The notes under the pieces were generated by a model. That model made no database searches and was not told the DNA's origin. It saw only the letters and a program-made list of their open reading frames with translations. This document shows, piece by piece, positions 50,120 to 58,120 of a stretch of 64,000 nt of DNA (position 1 is its first letter; every line of letters starts with the position of its first letter). The position numbers and the translations under genes are program-made. Origin of the DNA: Variovorax paradoxus (GTDB taxonomy: Bacteria; Pseudomonadota; Gammaproteobacteria; Burkholderiales; Burkholderiaceae_C); NCBI RefSeq assembly GCF_022009635.1, contig NZ_CP091716.1, positions 3,301,001-3,365,000 on the forward strand, read 5' to 3'.

Positions 50120-50566
50120 ATGACGGCTCCCTTGTTCAGTTCCATTCCGCGATTGCGGATCACGCGCATCGCGTGCGCGGGAGGCCTGCTGCTGTGTCTG
50201 CTCGGCCAGACCGCATCGGCCGCCGACGTGCTGGTCGTGACCGACAGCCGGCATCCGCTGCAGTCCGCTGGCGGCGCCCGCGTGATCGAGCTGGACCTGC
50301 CCGAGCGCATCGAGGCCGAGCTGGCGGCCGGTCTGCCAAACGACCCCAGCCGCGCGGCCGCGCTCGTGCAGCAGCGCCTGCGCGATGGCGGCCAGGCCTT
50401 GCAACGACGCATCGGCAGCGCCTACCAGGGTGTCGCCGATGCCTGGGGCCTGGGCATCGTCAAGGTGCCCGCCGTGGTGGCCGATCGCCGCTACGTGGTT
50501 TACGGCGACCCCGACGTGACACGCGCCTTGGCTCGCATCGAAGCCCATCGGAGGACGCAGCCATGA
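50120..50566 (+). CDS. TIGR03757 family ICE protein (PFL_4709), TrbC/TraW-like
   Basis: 148 aa from ATG 50120. Signal peptide 1-34 (ends ASAAD). Conserved ADVLVVTDSRHPLQ and GIVKVPAVVADRRYVVYGDP, a thioredoxin-like fold without Cys pair, as in F-type TrbC. Periplasmic pilus assembly role inferred. Overlaps the next gene by 4 bp. Confidence 0.85.
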   Translation: MTAPLFSSIPRLRITRIACAGGLLLCLLGQTASAADVLVVTDSRHPLQSAGGARVIELDLPERIEAELAAGLPNDPSRAAALVQQRLRDGGQALQRRIGSAYQGVADAWGLGIVKVPAVVADRRYVVYGDPDVTRALARIEAHRRTQP

Positions 50567-51513
50567 ATCGTCTGTTGTCGGCGCACTCACGCCGGGCACG
50601 CCTCGCCATCGCTTCGGTGTTGTTGAGCGCCGCCGCTTCGAGCTTCGCGCTGAACACGGCGACAATCGTGTCTTCGACTCTATCGCCCGATTGCCTGGAA
50701 TACCGCGTCGTCGGCATCTGCTACTGGCTGTTCTGCACGTGGACGGGCTGCACCGTGCGCACATCGGTGAAGGTGCGGCATTACGTGCCGGACGCGGTGG
50801 TGTCGAGCTATTCGAATACCGGAGAGAACCCGTGGGTCGAAGTGCGTGCGATGAGCACGCCCAACTCCACGGCGCAGGCGGGTGGCGATGGCACAACCAA
50901 TCACGACAACGAAAACAACCTCGCCAAGTTCAAGAATGCCGATGTGATCGGCCATCCCGGCGGCTCGGTACTCAGCCAGTTCGCGAGCGCCTCCGGCTAC
51001 GCCTGTCAAGGAGCCGGCACGGCTTTCATGCCGTATCTGCTGAGCACCCTGGACACGCTGGCCTGGCGCTACAACGTGCCGGAGATGGTGTATCCCGAGG
51101 CGCTCATCCCCGGCATGCGCGAGATCGGCGGACGCACCACGCTGAACCTGTGGGGGAACGTCTATCCCCGCGGCGGCTTCCTGCATCAGACTGACGACTA
51201 CAAGAGCGGCGCCATCGTCGCGCAGCGCGCGGGCGACGTCGTGACCCGGCGCATGCAGCCGCACGTCTATCAGCCGTTGCTCGCGAGTTCGAGCGACGGC
51301 TACTGGCCGGCCGGCGCGCTGGTGGAAAGCGACGCCTCCACCGGCAAATGGCAGGAGCTGACGCCGACCCTCTCCAATTCCTGCGCGGTCTTCCCGCACT
51401 CCAACACGCGCGTGCAAGCCCAACAGGGCGACTACGCCTGGGCGCTGTGGCGGCCCTACGCCTGCTGTGAGCGCCGCGGCCAGGTCTTCCTCGGCAGCGT
51501 CGATTTCCTCTGA
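50563..51513 (+). CDS. TIGR03756 family ICE protein (PFL_4710), TraU-like
   Basis: 316 aa from ATG 50563, RBS GGAGG. Signal peptide 1-29. Cys-rich TraU-type N-terminus (LSPDCLEYRVVGICYWLFCT, WTGCTVRTS), which would need disulfide formation by the Dsb-like protein. Pilus and DNA transfer stability protein. The C-terminus ends YACCERRGQVFLGSVDF. Confidence 0.86.
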   Translation: MNRLLSAHSRRARLAIASVLLSAAASSFALNTATIVSSTLSPDCLEYRVVGICYWLFCTWTGCTVRTSVKVRHYVPDAVVSSYSNTGENPWVEVRAMSTPNSTAQAGGDGTTNHDNENNLAKFKNADVIGHPGGSVLSQFASASGYACQGAGTAFMPYLLSTLDTLAWRYNVPEMVYPEALIPGMREIGGRTTLNLWGNVYPRGGFLHQTDDYKSGAIVAQRAGDVVTRRMQPHVYQPLLASSSDGYWPAGALVESDASTGKWQELTPTLSNSCAVFPHSNTRVQAQQGDYAWALWRPYACCERRGQVFLGSVDFL

Positions 51514-51522
51514 GGTGTGCCC

Positions 51523-52920
51523 ATGAAAACGTCTCTCTCCCGTCTCGCGCAATGCGCCAAGCTGTACATGCTCAGCATCGCGCTCGCGTGCGCGGTCACG
51601 GCCGGCGTCGCCTGGGCGCAGACCCGCATCAACCCCACCGGCGTTGGCGTGAGCGGCAGCGTGATCGGCGATGACGTGCTTTACAGCATCGGTGGCGGCC
51701 GCGCCGTGTCCATGGGCGGCGCCGGGAACATGCAGAGCATCGGTGTGGGCATCGGCTGGAACAGCAACCTGATCTGCGGCGACATGAGCATCACGACTAC
51801 GTTGCAGAACCAGTTGAACGGCATCACCAACGGCTTCCAGCAGATCATGAGCAACGTGATCCAGAGCGCGACCAGCGCCGTCGCCTCGCTGCCGGCGCTG
51901 ATCATCCAGCGCGCCGATCCGGGCCTTTACAACCTGCTGACCAACGGCGTGCTGCAAGCGCGGCTCGACTTCGACCGCAGCAAGATGACCTGCAAGGCGA
52001 TGGCCAACCGGATGGCGGACATGGCCGGCGGCCAGGCTGGCTGGGATCAGCTCGCCGAAGGCTTCGCGTTGCGCGATGCGGTGAGCAGCACCGATGCCGT
52101 GTCGGCCGTCGAGCAGGCCGAATCCAACAAGGGCAACAACGGCGTGCCCTGGGTCGGGGGCAGCAACGCGGGTGGCTCGGGCCAGGGTTCCATCAAGGTG
52201 GTCGGCGACGTGACGCGCGCCGGCTACAACCTGCTCAACAGCCGCGGCGTCACGGACACCTCATCCATCCCGCGCGCATCCTGCGGCAACCGGCTGACCT
52301 GCCAAACCTGGTCCTCGCCGCAAGCCGCCGCCGACTTCGCGACCCGCGTGCTCGGCGAGCGCGAGCAGCGCACCTGCGAGACCTGCACGAAGACGCAGAC
52401 GACGCCCGGCGTCGGCCTGATGCCGGTGATCCAGGAAGAGTACGAGACCAAGCTGCAGGCGCTGCAGGGCCTCGTGACGGGCTCGACGCCGATGACGGTG
52501 GCGAACCTCGAAGTCGCCGGCAGCAACTCGCTGCCGATCACGCGCGGCGTGATCGAGGCGCTGCGCGACGAGCCCGATCAAGACTTGCTGGGCAAGCGCC
52601 TGGCGTCCGAGGCTGCGCTGTCGAGCGTGCTGGAGAAAGCCCTGCTGTTGCAGCGCACGCTGCTGACCGGCAAGAAGGAGCCGAACGTCGCCGCCAATGA
52701 ACTGGCCGTGAAGGCGGTCGATCAGGAGAACACGGCGCTGGAGCAAGAGATCAATAACCTCAAGACCGAGCTGGAGCTGCGGCGCACCCTGGCCGGCAAT
52801 TCGGCGATGGCGATCGTGCAGCGGCACGGCACGCGCGCTGCCGGCTCGCGCGGCATCTTCGAGGGCGACACCACGCGCGACCGGCTCAAGGAAGTGCAGA
52901 AGCCGCGGAGCACGCCATGA
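51523..52920 (+). CDS. TIGR03755 family ICE protein (PFL_4711), TraH-like
   Basis: 465 aa from ATG 51523 (the GTG two codons earlier overlaps the RBS). Signal peptide 1-30 (ends AWAQ). The layout fits F-type TraH: IGVGIGWNSNLICGDMSITT, a Cys pair region CGNRLTCQT and ERTCETC, and a C-terminal coiled coil (NELAVKAVDQENTALEQEIN). Needed for pilus extension. Overlaps the next gene (ATGA). Confidence 0.85.
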   Translation: MKTSLSRLAQCAKLYMLSIALACAVTAGVAWAQTRINPTGVGVSGSVIGDDVLYSIGGGRAVSMGGAGNMQSIGVGIGWNSNLICGDMSITTTLQNQLNGITNGFQQIMSNVIQSATSAVASLPALIIQRADPGLYNLLTNGVLQARLDFDRSKMTCKAMANRMADMAGGQAGWDQLAEGFALRDAVSSTDAVSAVEQAESNKGNNGVPWVGGSNAGGSGQGSIKVVGDVTRAGYNLLNSRGVTDTSSIPRASCGNRLTCQTWSSPQAAADFATRVLGEREQRTCETCTKTQTTPGVGLMPVIQEEYETKLQALQGLVTGSTPMTVANLEVAGSNSLPITRGVIEALRDEPDQDLLGKRLASEAALSSVLEKALLLQRTLLTGKKEPNVAANELAVKAVDQENTALEQEINNLKTELELRRTLAGNSAMAIVQRHGTRAAGSRGIFEGDTTRDRLKEVQKPRSTP

Positions 52921-53282
52921 GTGAGCGTGCCGGATTCTGGCCGGTGCGGCTGTTCAACCGGCGCGTCGCGGCCGGCGCGCTCAAGGCCTTGCTGTGGGTG
53001 GGGCTGGTGGCCGGCGTCGCCATCGGCGTGAACGCCGCTGGCATCCACGTCGTTGGCAGCATCGACGGATGGCAGCGCTGGCTCGCAGCGAACCGCGGCT
53101 ACTTCTTCGCCTGGCGGCTGCTGCTTTATGCCGCGACCGCCTGCGGCTGGTGGTGGATGCGTCGGCGCCTGCGCGATCGCGAGCCTTCGGCCGAAGCGCA
53201 GCAACGCCTGCGGCGCGTTGAGGTCGCGGCCGTGCTCACCCTCGTGCTGCTCGAAGGCAGCCAACTGCTGCGCAGCGTCTGA
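52917..53282 (+). CDS. Small inner-membrane protein of the transfer cluster
   Basis: 121 aa with three membrane segments (about 21-43, 61-80, 100-117) and a basic/acidic loop (RRRLRDREPSAEAQQRLRRV). No family name known to me. Overlap with the TraH-like gene and closeness to the TraG-like gene suggest a helper role in the channel. Confidence 0.7.
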   Translation: MSERAGFWPVRLFNRRVAAGALKALLWVGLVAGVAIGVNAAGIHVVGSIDGWQRWLAANRGYFFAWRLLLYAATACGWWWMRRRLRDREPSAEAQQRLRRVEVAAVLTLVLLEGSQLLRSV

Positions 53283-53305
53283 ACGACTGAGGCGAGGAGC
53301 ACGCC

Positions 53306-54826
53306 ATGACCCTCTACACGACCGACTACCTGGAGTATTACCTCACGCTCGTCGGGTGGATCGTCAACAACGGCATCTGGAACATCCTGGTCGCCAGCGG
53401 CGTGTTCGCGCTGCCCTTCGTCGCCATCGTGATCCACGAGTGGCTGCGCGCACGGGCCGAGGGCGCGGATGAGGGCAACAAGGGTGTGCTGTCCTCGATG
53501 CGCATCGAGAACCGCGTGTGGGTGGCGATCGTGGTCATCCTGTTCGCCGGCATCCCCTTCATTCCGGTCGACCTCGCCACGATCAAGTTCGACACCACGC
53601 GCTCCGCGCAGTGCCAGGTCAGCGTTCCGCAGCCGGCCGACACGGGCTGGTCCAACGTCTACACGACGCTCAACAACCAGAGCGCGCTGGTGCCGGTGTG
53701 GTGGTTCTTCATGCATTCGATCTCGAAGGCGGTCACGGGCGGTGCGGTGGCGGCCATCCCCTGCGGCACGGACCTGCGGCAGATGCGCATGGACGTGGAC
53801 GCCACGCGCATCGACGACCCGGTGCTCGCCCAGGAGGTGGGCGACTTCGTGCACGACTGCTACGGCCCCTCGCGGGCCAAGCTGTTCATGGGCCGGCCCA
53901 CGCTCTCCGATGACCAGATGAATGACGTGACCTGGATCGGGTCGAACTATTTCCTGGACAACGCGGGCTTCTACGACACGTACCACTCCAACACGCCCCG
54001 CACGGCCTGGCCCTATGACGCGACGCGCGATGCAGGGCTGGCCCAGGTGGACAGCGGCGGGGGCTATCCCACCTGCCGGCAATGGTGGTCGGACGGCAAC
54101 AGCGGCCTGCGTGCGCGCCTGCTGGCCCAGGTCGATCCTGACCTGCTGACGCGCATGGGCCGCTGGGCGGGCTTCCTGTCGCAGAACGAGGTGAACGATT
54201 CGGTGATCCGCGCCGCGGTCGCGCCGAGGCAGCAGAAGATGAACCAGGGCTCGGTCTACACCGACTACGGCGGGCAAATCGAGAAGACGCTGCCCAACAT
54301 CGTCACGCGCGGCGCCGGCGACCTGGGCATGACGATGGGGTCGCTCGGCTTCTTCCCGGCGATGGATGTGGTGCGCCAGGCGCTGCCGATGGTGCTGTCC
54401 CTGCTCAAGATGGCCCTGGTCATCTGCATCCCGCTGGTGCTGGTATTCGGAACCTACGAGTTGAAGGCCTTGGTCGCAGTGAGCTGCGTGGAGTTCGCGC
54501 TGTTCTTCGTGGACTTCTGGTTCCAGCTCGCGCGCTGGCTCGATTCCACCATCCTCGATGCGCTCTACGGCTGGGGGTTCGGCGCGAACCGGCCGCACAG
54601 CAACTTCGATCCGCTGATCGGGCTGAACAACGCCTTCGGAGACATGCTGCTGAACTTCGTGATGGCGACGATGTTCCTTATTCTTCCCAGCTTGTGGGTC
54701 ACCGCACTTGGCTGGGTGGGCGTCCGCGCAGGCGGCGTGCTTCAAGGGTTGGCAAGCGGAACCAGGGAAGCCGGGCAAGCAGGTAGCAGGGGATCAAACA
54801 TGCTGATCAGTGCCGCCAAGAAGTAG
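53306..54826 (+). CDS. traG: TraG N-terminal domain conjugal transfer protein
   Basis: 506 aa. Several membrane segments (about 12-45, 68-88, 355-395, 440-470) and a large periplasmic loop, matching the TraG_N domain used for pilus assembly and mating-pair stabilisation. It lacks the long periplasmic C-terminal domain of F TraG, as usual in this ICE class. Last + strand tra gene, converges with DUF3742. Confidence 0.87.
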   Translation: MTLYTTDYLEYYLTLVGWIVNNGIWNILVASGVFALPFVAIVIHEWLRARAEGADEGNKGVLSSMRIENRVWVAIVVILFAGIPFIPVDLATIKFDTTRSAQCQVSVPQPADTGWSNVYTTLNNQSALVPVWWFFMHSISKAVTGGAVAAIPCGTDLRQMRMDVDATRIDDPVLAQEVGDFVHDCYGPSRAKLFMGRPTLSDDQMNDVTWIGSNYFLDNAGFYDTYHSNTPRTAWPYDATRDAGLAQVDSGGGYPTCRQWWSDGNSGLRARLLAQVDPDLLTRMGRWAGFLSQNEVNDSVIRAAVAPRQQKMNQGSVYTDYGGQIEKTLPNIVTRGAGDLGMTMGSLGFFPAMDVVRQALPMVLSLLKMALVICIPLVLVFGTYELKALVAVSCVEFALFFVDFWFQLARWLDSTILDALYGWGFGANRPHSNFDPLIGLNNAFGDMLLNFVMATMFLILPSLWVTALGWVGVRAGGVLQGLASGTREAGQAGSRGSNMLISAAKK

Positions 54827-54844
54827 CGCGCGCCGCGACGTGCA

Positions 54845-55219
54845 TCAGTCGTCTTTGAATCGAGGGTCTGGATCGTCGTCGTAAGACGCCGGGTGATAGA
54901 ACAGGCCCTGACGATGATCGACTTCCTCTGCTTTACGACCGAGAAAGTCAGAATTCTCTTCGTCGTGGTCTTGCTTCGCCATCCACGCCACGACTGCCAG
55001 ACCAACGATCAGCAGAGCCAACCAGAACGCACTGTAGAGGAGCACGGCCAAGGCCGTGAATTTGATGACCAGCGACACAGCCCGAGCAGCGCCGGGCGTC
55101 AGGCCCTGCGCACACAGCCAGCCCTGTGCCCGCCGATCCAGACGCGCACAGCCTCGCCAAGCCCGGCCCAGCGTTCGGCCGAGGCGTTCTGCGAAGGCGG
55201 TCTGTGCTTCGGTCTTCAT
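54845..55219 (-). CDS. DUF3742 family protein
   Basis: 124 aa on the minus strand, start at 55219 chosen because GAGGTAG lies 6 nt upstream (a start 13 codons earlier has no RBS). Amphipathic N-terminus (AFAERLGRTLGRAWRGCARL), membrane region (FTALAVLLYSAFWLALLIVG) and an acidic tail with YHPASYDDDPDPRFKDD. Conserved in this ICE class after traG; function unknown. Confidence 0.85.
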   Translation of the reverse strand: MKTEAQTAFAERLGRTLGRAWRGCARLDRRAQGWLCAQGLTPGAARAVSLVIKFTALAVLLYSAFWLALLIVGLAVVAWMAKQDHDEENSDFLGRKAEEVDHRQGLFYHPASYDDDPDPRFKDD

Positions 55220-55281
55220 GTTGGCTACCTCATGATCGGGCGTCTCGTCTTGCGTCAACTGTTGCTCATACTTTGCGCTCG

Positions 55282-55971
55282 TCAGGCGCGACCCGCCTCA
55301 AGGATCGCGATGATCTGGCTGGCGGTTAGTTGACGTCCCAGGTCCAGAGTCGCGCGAATCGGCTCGAATGCAGCAACCATGCGACGTTGACGCGCTATCG
55401 ACAGACTATGCGAGTTGAAGTCACGCCCTTTGAAGCGCGAGAAGCGATTCATTTTCTCGACAAGAAAGTGGGCGATGTTCATCAGCTCCGACTCGTTGTT
55501 GCCATCGAAGCCCGCGAATTCCGGCACGTGCCCGTAGTTTGCCGCCTTCACTTTCTCCAGGTCACTAGGTTCGAGCTTTTCGACCCGTTCCTCAATGAAG
55601 CTCCACATGTCCAGGACATTGACGACGAGGGACACGTCTGCGGGACGGTCGGCATGGTTGTGAAACAGCCCCTGCATCTCCCAGGCCGGTGCCCAATAGT
55701 GACCACCGTAGATGACTTCGGCCATCAGGTCGACATCGGTTTCCGTGGGCACCTTCAGGTGCTTGGCGATGTCGCGCAACAGCATGAAATTCAGCTTGTC
55801 GCCAGCGCTCAGGTGGACGGTCCGACCCGTCATGGTTCCTAGCCCGATGTCCACAAGCTGGCGAAGAGCATCCGAGCGCGAACTAGCCCTGCCAGTTTGC
55901 TCCATCCAGTCATCGATGCGCTGCAGCAGGTCTTCGTCGACGCGCAACTCTAGTCGTTCAGTGCGTACCAT
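55282..55971 (-). CDS. YfbU family protein with ribbon-helix-helix N-terminus
   Basis: 229 aa on the minus strand. Residues 1-45 form a ribbon-helix-helix DNA-binding unit (RTERLELRVDEDLLQRIDDW, SRSDALRQLVDIGL). The rest matches YfbU (LSAGDKLNFMLLRDIAKHLK, NVLDMWSFIEERVEKL, FGFDG-like FAGFDGNNESELMNIAHFLV). E. coli YfbU has been linked to cell death but its role is unclear. Likely autoregulates via the TGTAC repeats at 56001-56021. Divergent from AbiEi, so possibly a regulated toxin or defence accessory. Confidence 0.8.
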   Translation of the reverse strand: MVRTERLELRVDEDLLQRIDDWMEQTGRASSRSDALRQLVDIGLGTMTGRTVHLSAGDKLNFMLLRDIAKHLKVPTETDVDLMAEVIYGGHYWAPAWEMQGLFHNHADRPADVSLVVNVLDMWSFIEERVEKLEPSDLEKVKAANYGHVPEFAGFDGNNESELMNIAHFLVEKMNRFSRFKGRDFNSHSLSIARQRRMVAAFEPIRATLDLGRQLTASQIIAILEAGRA

Positions 55972-56000
55972 GCAAAACTCCAGTCAGCCGGCACTTTGCC

Positions 56001-56021
56001 GTATGTACGTACAAATGTACG
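56001..56021. promoter_or_regulatory. Candidate operator of the YfbU/RHH protein
   Basis: ATGTACG occurs twice, at 56003 and 56015 (12 bp apart), with the palindrome TGTACGTACA at 56004-56013. Located 30-50 bp upstream of the YfbU start, typical for RHH autorepression. Confidence 0.5.
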
Positions 56022-56092
56022 GCGCACATCGGGACGTGTCAAGAACCGGCCATCGCCTAGCCAACTGCGCAGGGTTTCAGTCTCAGCGCCGG

Positions 56093-56176
56093 TTTCAGCG
56101 GACGCTGAAAGCGACCGCACCAGTGAAATTCCCAGATGGGTTTCAAGAAATGTGGTATTTTCAGCGGATGCTGAAA
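56093..56176. promoter_or_regulatory. Two candidate AbiEi operators
   Basis: TTTCAGCG-GA-CGCTGAAA (56093-56110, perfect) and TTTCAGCG-GA-TGCTGAAA (56159-56176, one mismatch), 66 bp apart. The second ends 12 bp before the preferred AbiEi start. AbiEi antitoxins are known to bind inverted repeats in their own promoter. Confidence 0.6.
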
Positions 56177-56188
56177 GAGGCAAATTTT

Positions 56189-57250
56189 ATGAAAGAAGCA
56201 GAGACTCGTGCTGGTGAGGCACTACGTGAACTGCTTGAGAAGATTCCAATCCTTCACGTGGAAGGCATCGACGCCGAGGCCGTTTCTGGCGATTGGGAAC
56301 CGGACCTGATAGCCCGGCTACTCGTGGAGGGGCGGCCGCACCAGCTCATCTGCGAGTTCAAGTCGAACGGACAGCCTAGGTACGCCCGGGCCGCGCTGCT
56401 GGAGTTGCGGAACTACGTTGCGCACCGAGCCGTCGGAGCGACGCCCGTTTTCATCGCTCCCTACATCTCTCCAGCGGTGAGGCAGTTGTGCGACGAGAAA
56501 GGCGTCGGCTATCTCGACTTGGAGGGAAACGCCCGGATCGCCTTCGGCGGCGTGTTCATCGAGCGCACGGTGGCCGACAAGCCTGTGGCAGAACAACGCG
56601 AACTAAAGTCGCTGTTCAGACCGAAGTCTGCACAGGTGCTGCGTGCCATGCTGCGTGACCCTGGCCGTGCATGGCGCGTCACCGAGTTGTCGGAAATTTC
56701 CGGGGTCAGCCTGGGGCACGTCAGCAATGTGCGCACCGGCTTGATTGATCGGGAGTGGGCACGCGCGTCGGACGATGGTCTGGTCCTCTCGGAGCCCAAT
56801 GCCCTGCTAGACGCATGGCGGGACAGCTACACCGCGCCACCAGGTGAGCGGCTGCGCTTCTACACGTCGCTGCATGGGAGCGCACTTGAAGACGCGGCCC
56901 GCAGCGCACTGCGTGCGGACAACAGCCCCGGGCGTGCTGCCTTCGCATCGTTTTCGGCGGCACAGTGGCTTTCGCCTTACGCCCGCACCGGCTCGCACTA
57001 CTTCTTCGCCGACGACCAAGGCCTGCGCAAGCTCCAGGCAGCGCTGAAGCTCACGCCTAGCTCGAAGGGCGAGAACGTGATCGTCACCGTGCCGAAGGAC
57101 CTGGGACTACTCGACGACACCGTTGAGCCGGCGCCAGGCGCGGTCTGTACGAGCCCGGTTCAAACCTACCTTGATCTCTCCATTGCCGGCGAGCGTGGCG
57201 CCGAGGCCGCGGACCACCTGCGACAGGAACGACTCTCATGGCCCAAATGA
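56189..57250 (+). CDS. AbiEi-type antitoxin/regulator (type IV TA)
   Basis: 353 aa from ATG 56189 with AGAGG upstream; two earlier in-frame ATGs (56150, 56168) lie in or before the operator. The N-terminal 120 residues look like a nuclease-like fold (HQLICEFKSNGQPRYARAAL, YLDLEGNARIAFGGVFIE). A winged helix follows (SAQVLRAMLRDPGRAWRVTE, VSLGHVSNVRTGLID) and then a C-terminal domain of the AbiEi family. It would neutralise the NTase toxin encoded next and repress the operon. Ends inside the start of the next gene (13-bp overlap). Confidence 0.8.
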   Translation: MKEAETRAGEALRELLEKIPILHVEGIDAEAVSGDWEPDLIARLLVEGRPHQLICEFKSNGQPRYARAALLELRNYVAHRAVGATPVFIAPYISPAVRQLCDEKGVGYLDLEGNARIAFGGVFIERTVADKPVAEQRELKSLFRPKSAQVLRAMLRDPGRAWRVTELSEISGVSLGHVSNVRTGLIDREWARASDDGLVLSEPNALLDAWRDSYTAPPGERLRFYTSLHGSALEDAARSALRADNSPGRAAFASFSAAQWLSPYARTGSHYFFADDQGLRKLQAALKLTPSSKGENVIVTVPKDLGLLDDTVEPAPGAVCTSPVQTYLDLSIAGERGAEAADHLRQERLSWPK

Positions 57251-58110
57251 CACCCCCTAAAGAACCGCAGTCGGCCGCCGAGTATGACGACCGCACGACC
57301 GCGGCCGTGAAGTCCGTGCTGGTCGAGATCGGCCAGATCCTTGGCAGCTTCAAGGGCAAGTTCGCCATCATCGGCGGCGCGGTTCCCTGGCTGCTGTTGG
57401 CCAACGAAGACATGCCTCACGTTGGCACGCTGGACGTGGATGTCGGGCTGGACGCGGAAGCGCTAGGCGACGGCGAGTACGCCACCTTGATCGGCGCGCT
57501 TCAAGGCCATGGATATGCCCAGCGCGAGGGGCTTCGGCGCTTCCAACTGGTTCGCCAGGTTCCCGCGCAAGATGGCGGGGAAGCGATCGATGTCGTGGTC
57601 GATTTCTTGATGCCGCGCGATGCAGAAATCGTCAAGAACGATCCGCCCTTGATCAGCGACTTCGCGGTGCAACGGGCAGATGGAGCCGACTTGGCGATGA
57701 GGTTCTACCAACTCGTTGCTGTGGCCGGGCCAATGCCAGACGGAGGGACGAATCGCGTCGAGATCGCGGTGTGCTCCATCCCCGCTTTGCTGGCGATGAA
57801 GGGCCATGCACTGGCAGGCCGCTACAAGCAGAAGGATGCCTACGACATCTACTACTGCGTGCGGAACTACCCTGATGGAATCGAGGCACTGGCACAGGAG
57901 TGTCGCCCACTGCTGGGACATGCAAGTGGTGAACGTGGTTTCCGGCACATCGCCGAGAAGTTCGACACCTTCGAGGGACACGGCCCCACATGCGTGCGGC
58001 GTTTCGTTGAAGACACACATGCGCTGGGTGACCGCACGCCCGAGCAGTGGCAGCAGGATGCATTCGGGCAGATCGACGCGCTGCTGCGCGCCATGGCGCT
58101 GCGGAACTGA
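57238..58110 (+). CDS. AbiEii/AbiGii-family nucleotidyltransferase toxin
   Basis: 290 aa, coupled to AbiEi. Polymerase-beta-type NTase motifs: IIGGAVPWLL (G46-G47), TLDVDVGLD (D66, D68), and the later KQKDAYDIYYCVRNY typical of the AbiEii family. Toxins of this family pyrophosphorylate or nucleotidylate tRNA or other targets and cause growth arrest on phage infection. Eleven bp to the next gene, so same operon. Confidence 0.85.
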   Translation: MAQMTPPKEPQSAAEYDDRTTAAVKSVLVEIGQILGSFKGKFAIIGGAVPWLLLANEDMPHVGTLDVDVGLDAEALGDGEYATLIGALQGHGYAQREGLRRFQLVRQVPAQDGGEAIDVVVDFLMPRDAEIVKNDPPLISDFAVQRADGADLAMRFYQLVAVAGPMPDGGTNRVEIAVCSIPALLAMKGHALAGRYKQKDAYDIYYCVRNYPDGIEALAQECRPLLGHASGERGFRHIAEKFDTFEGHGPTCVRRFVEDTHALGDRTPEQWQQDAFGQIDALLRAMALRN

Positions 58111-58120
58111 GTCGCGCCTG

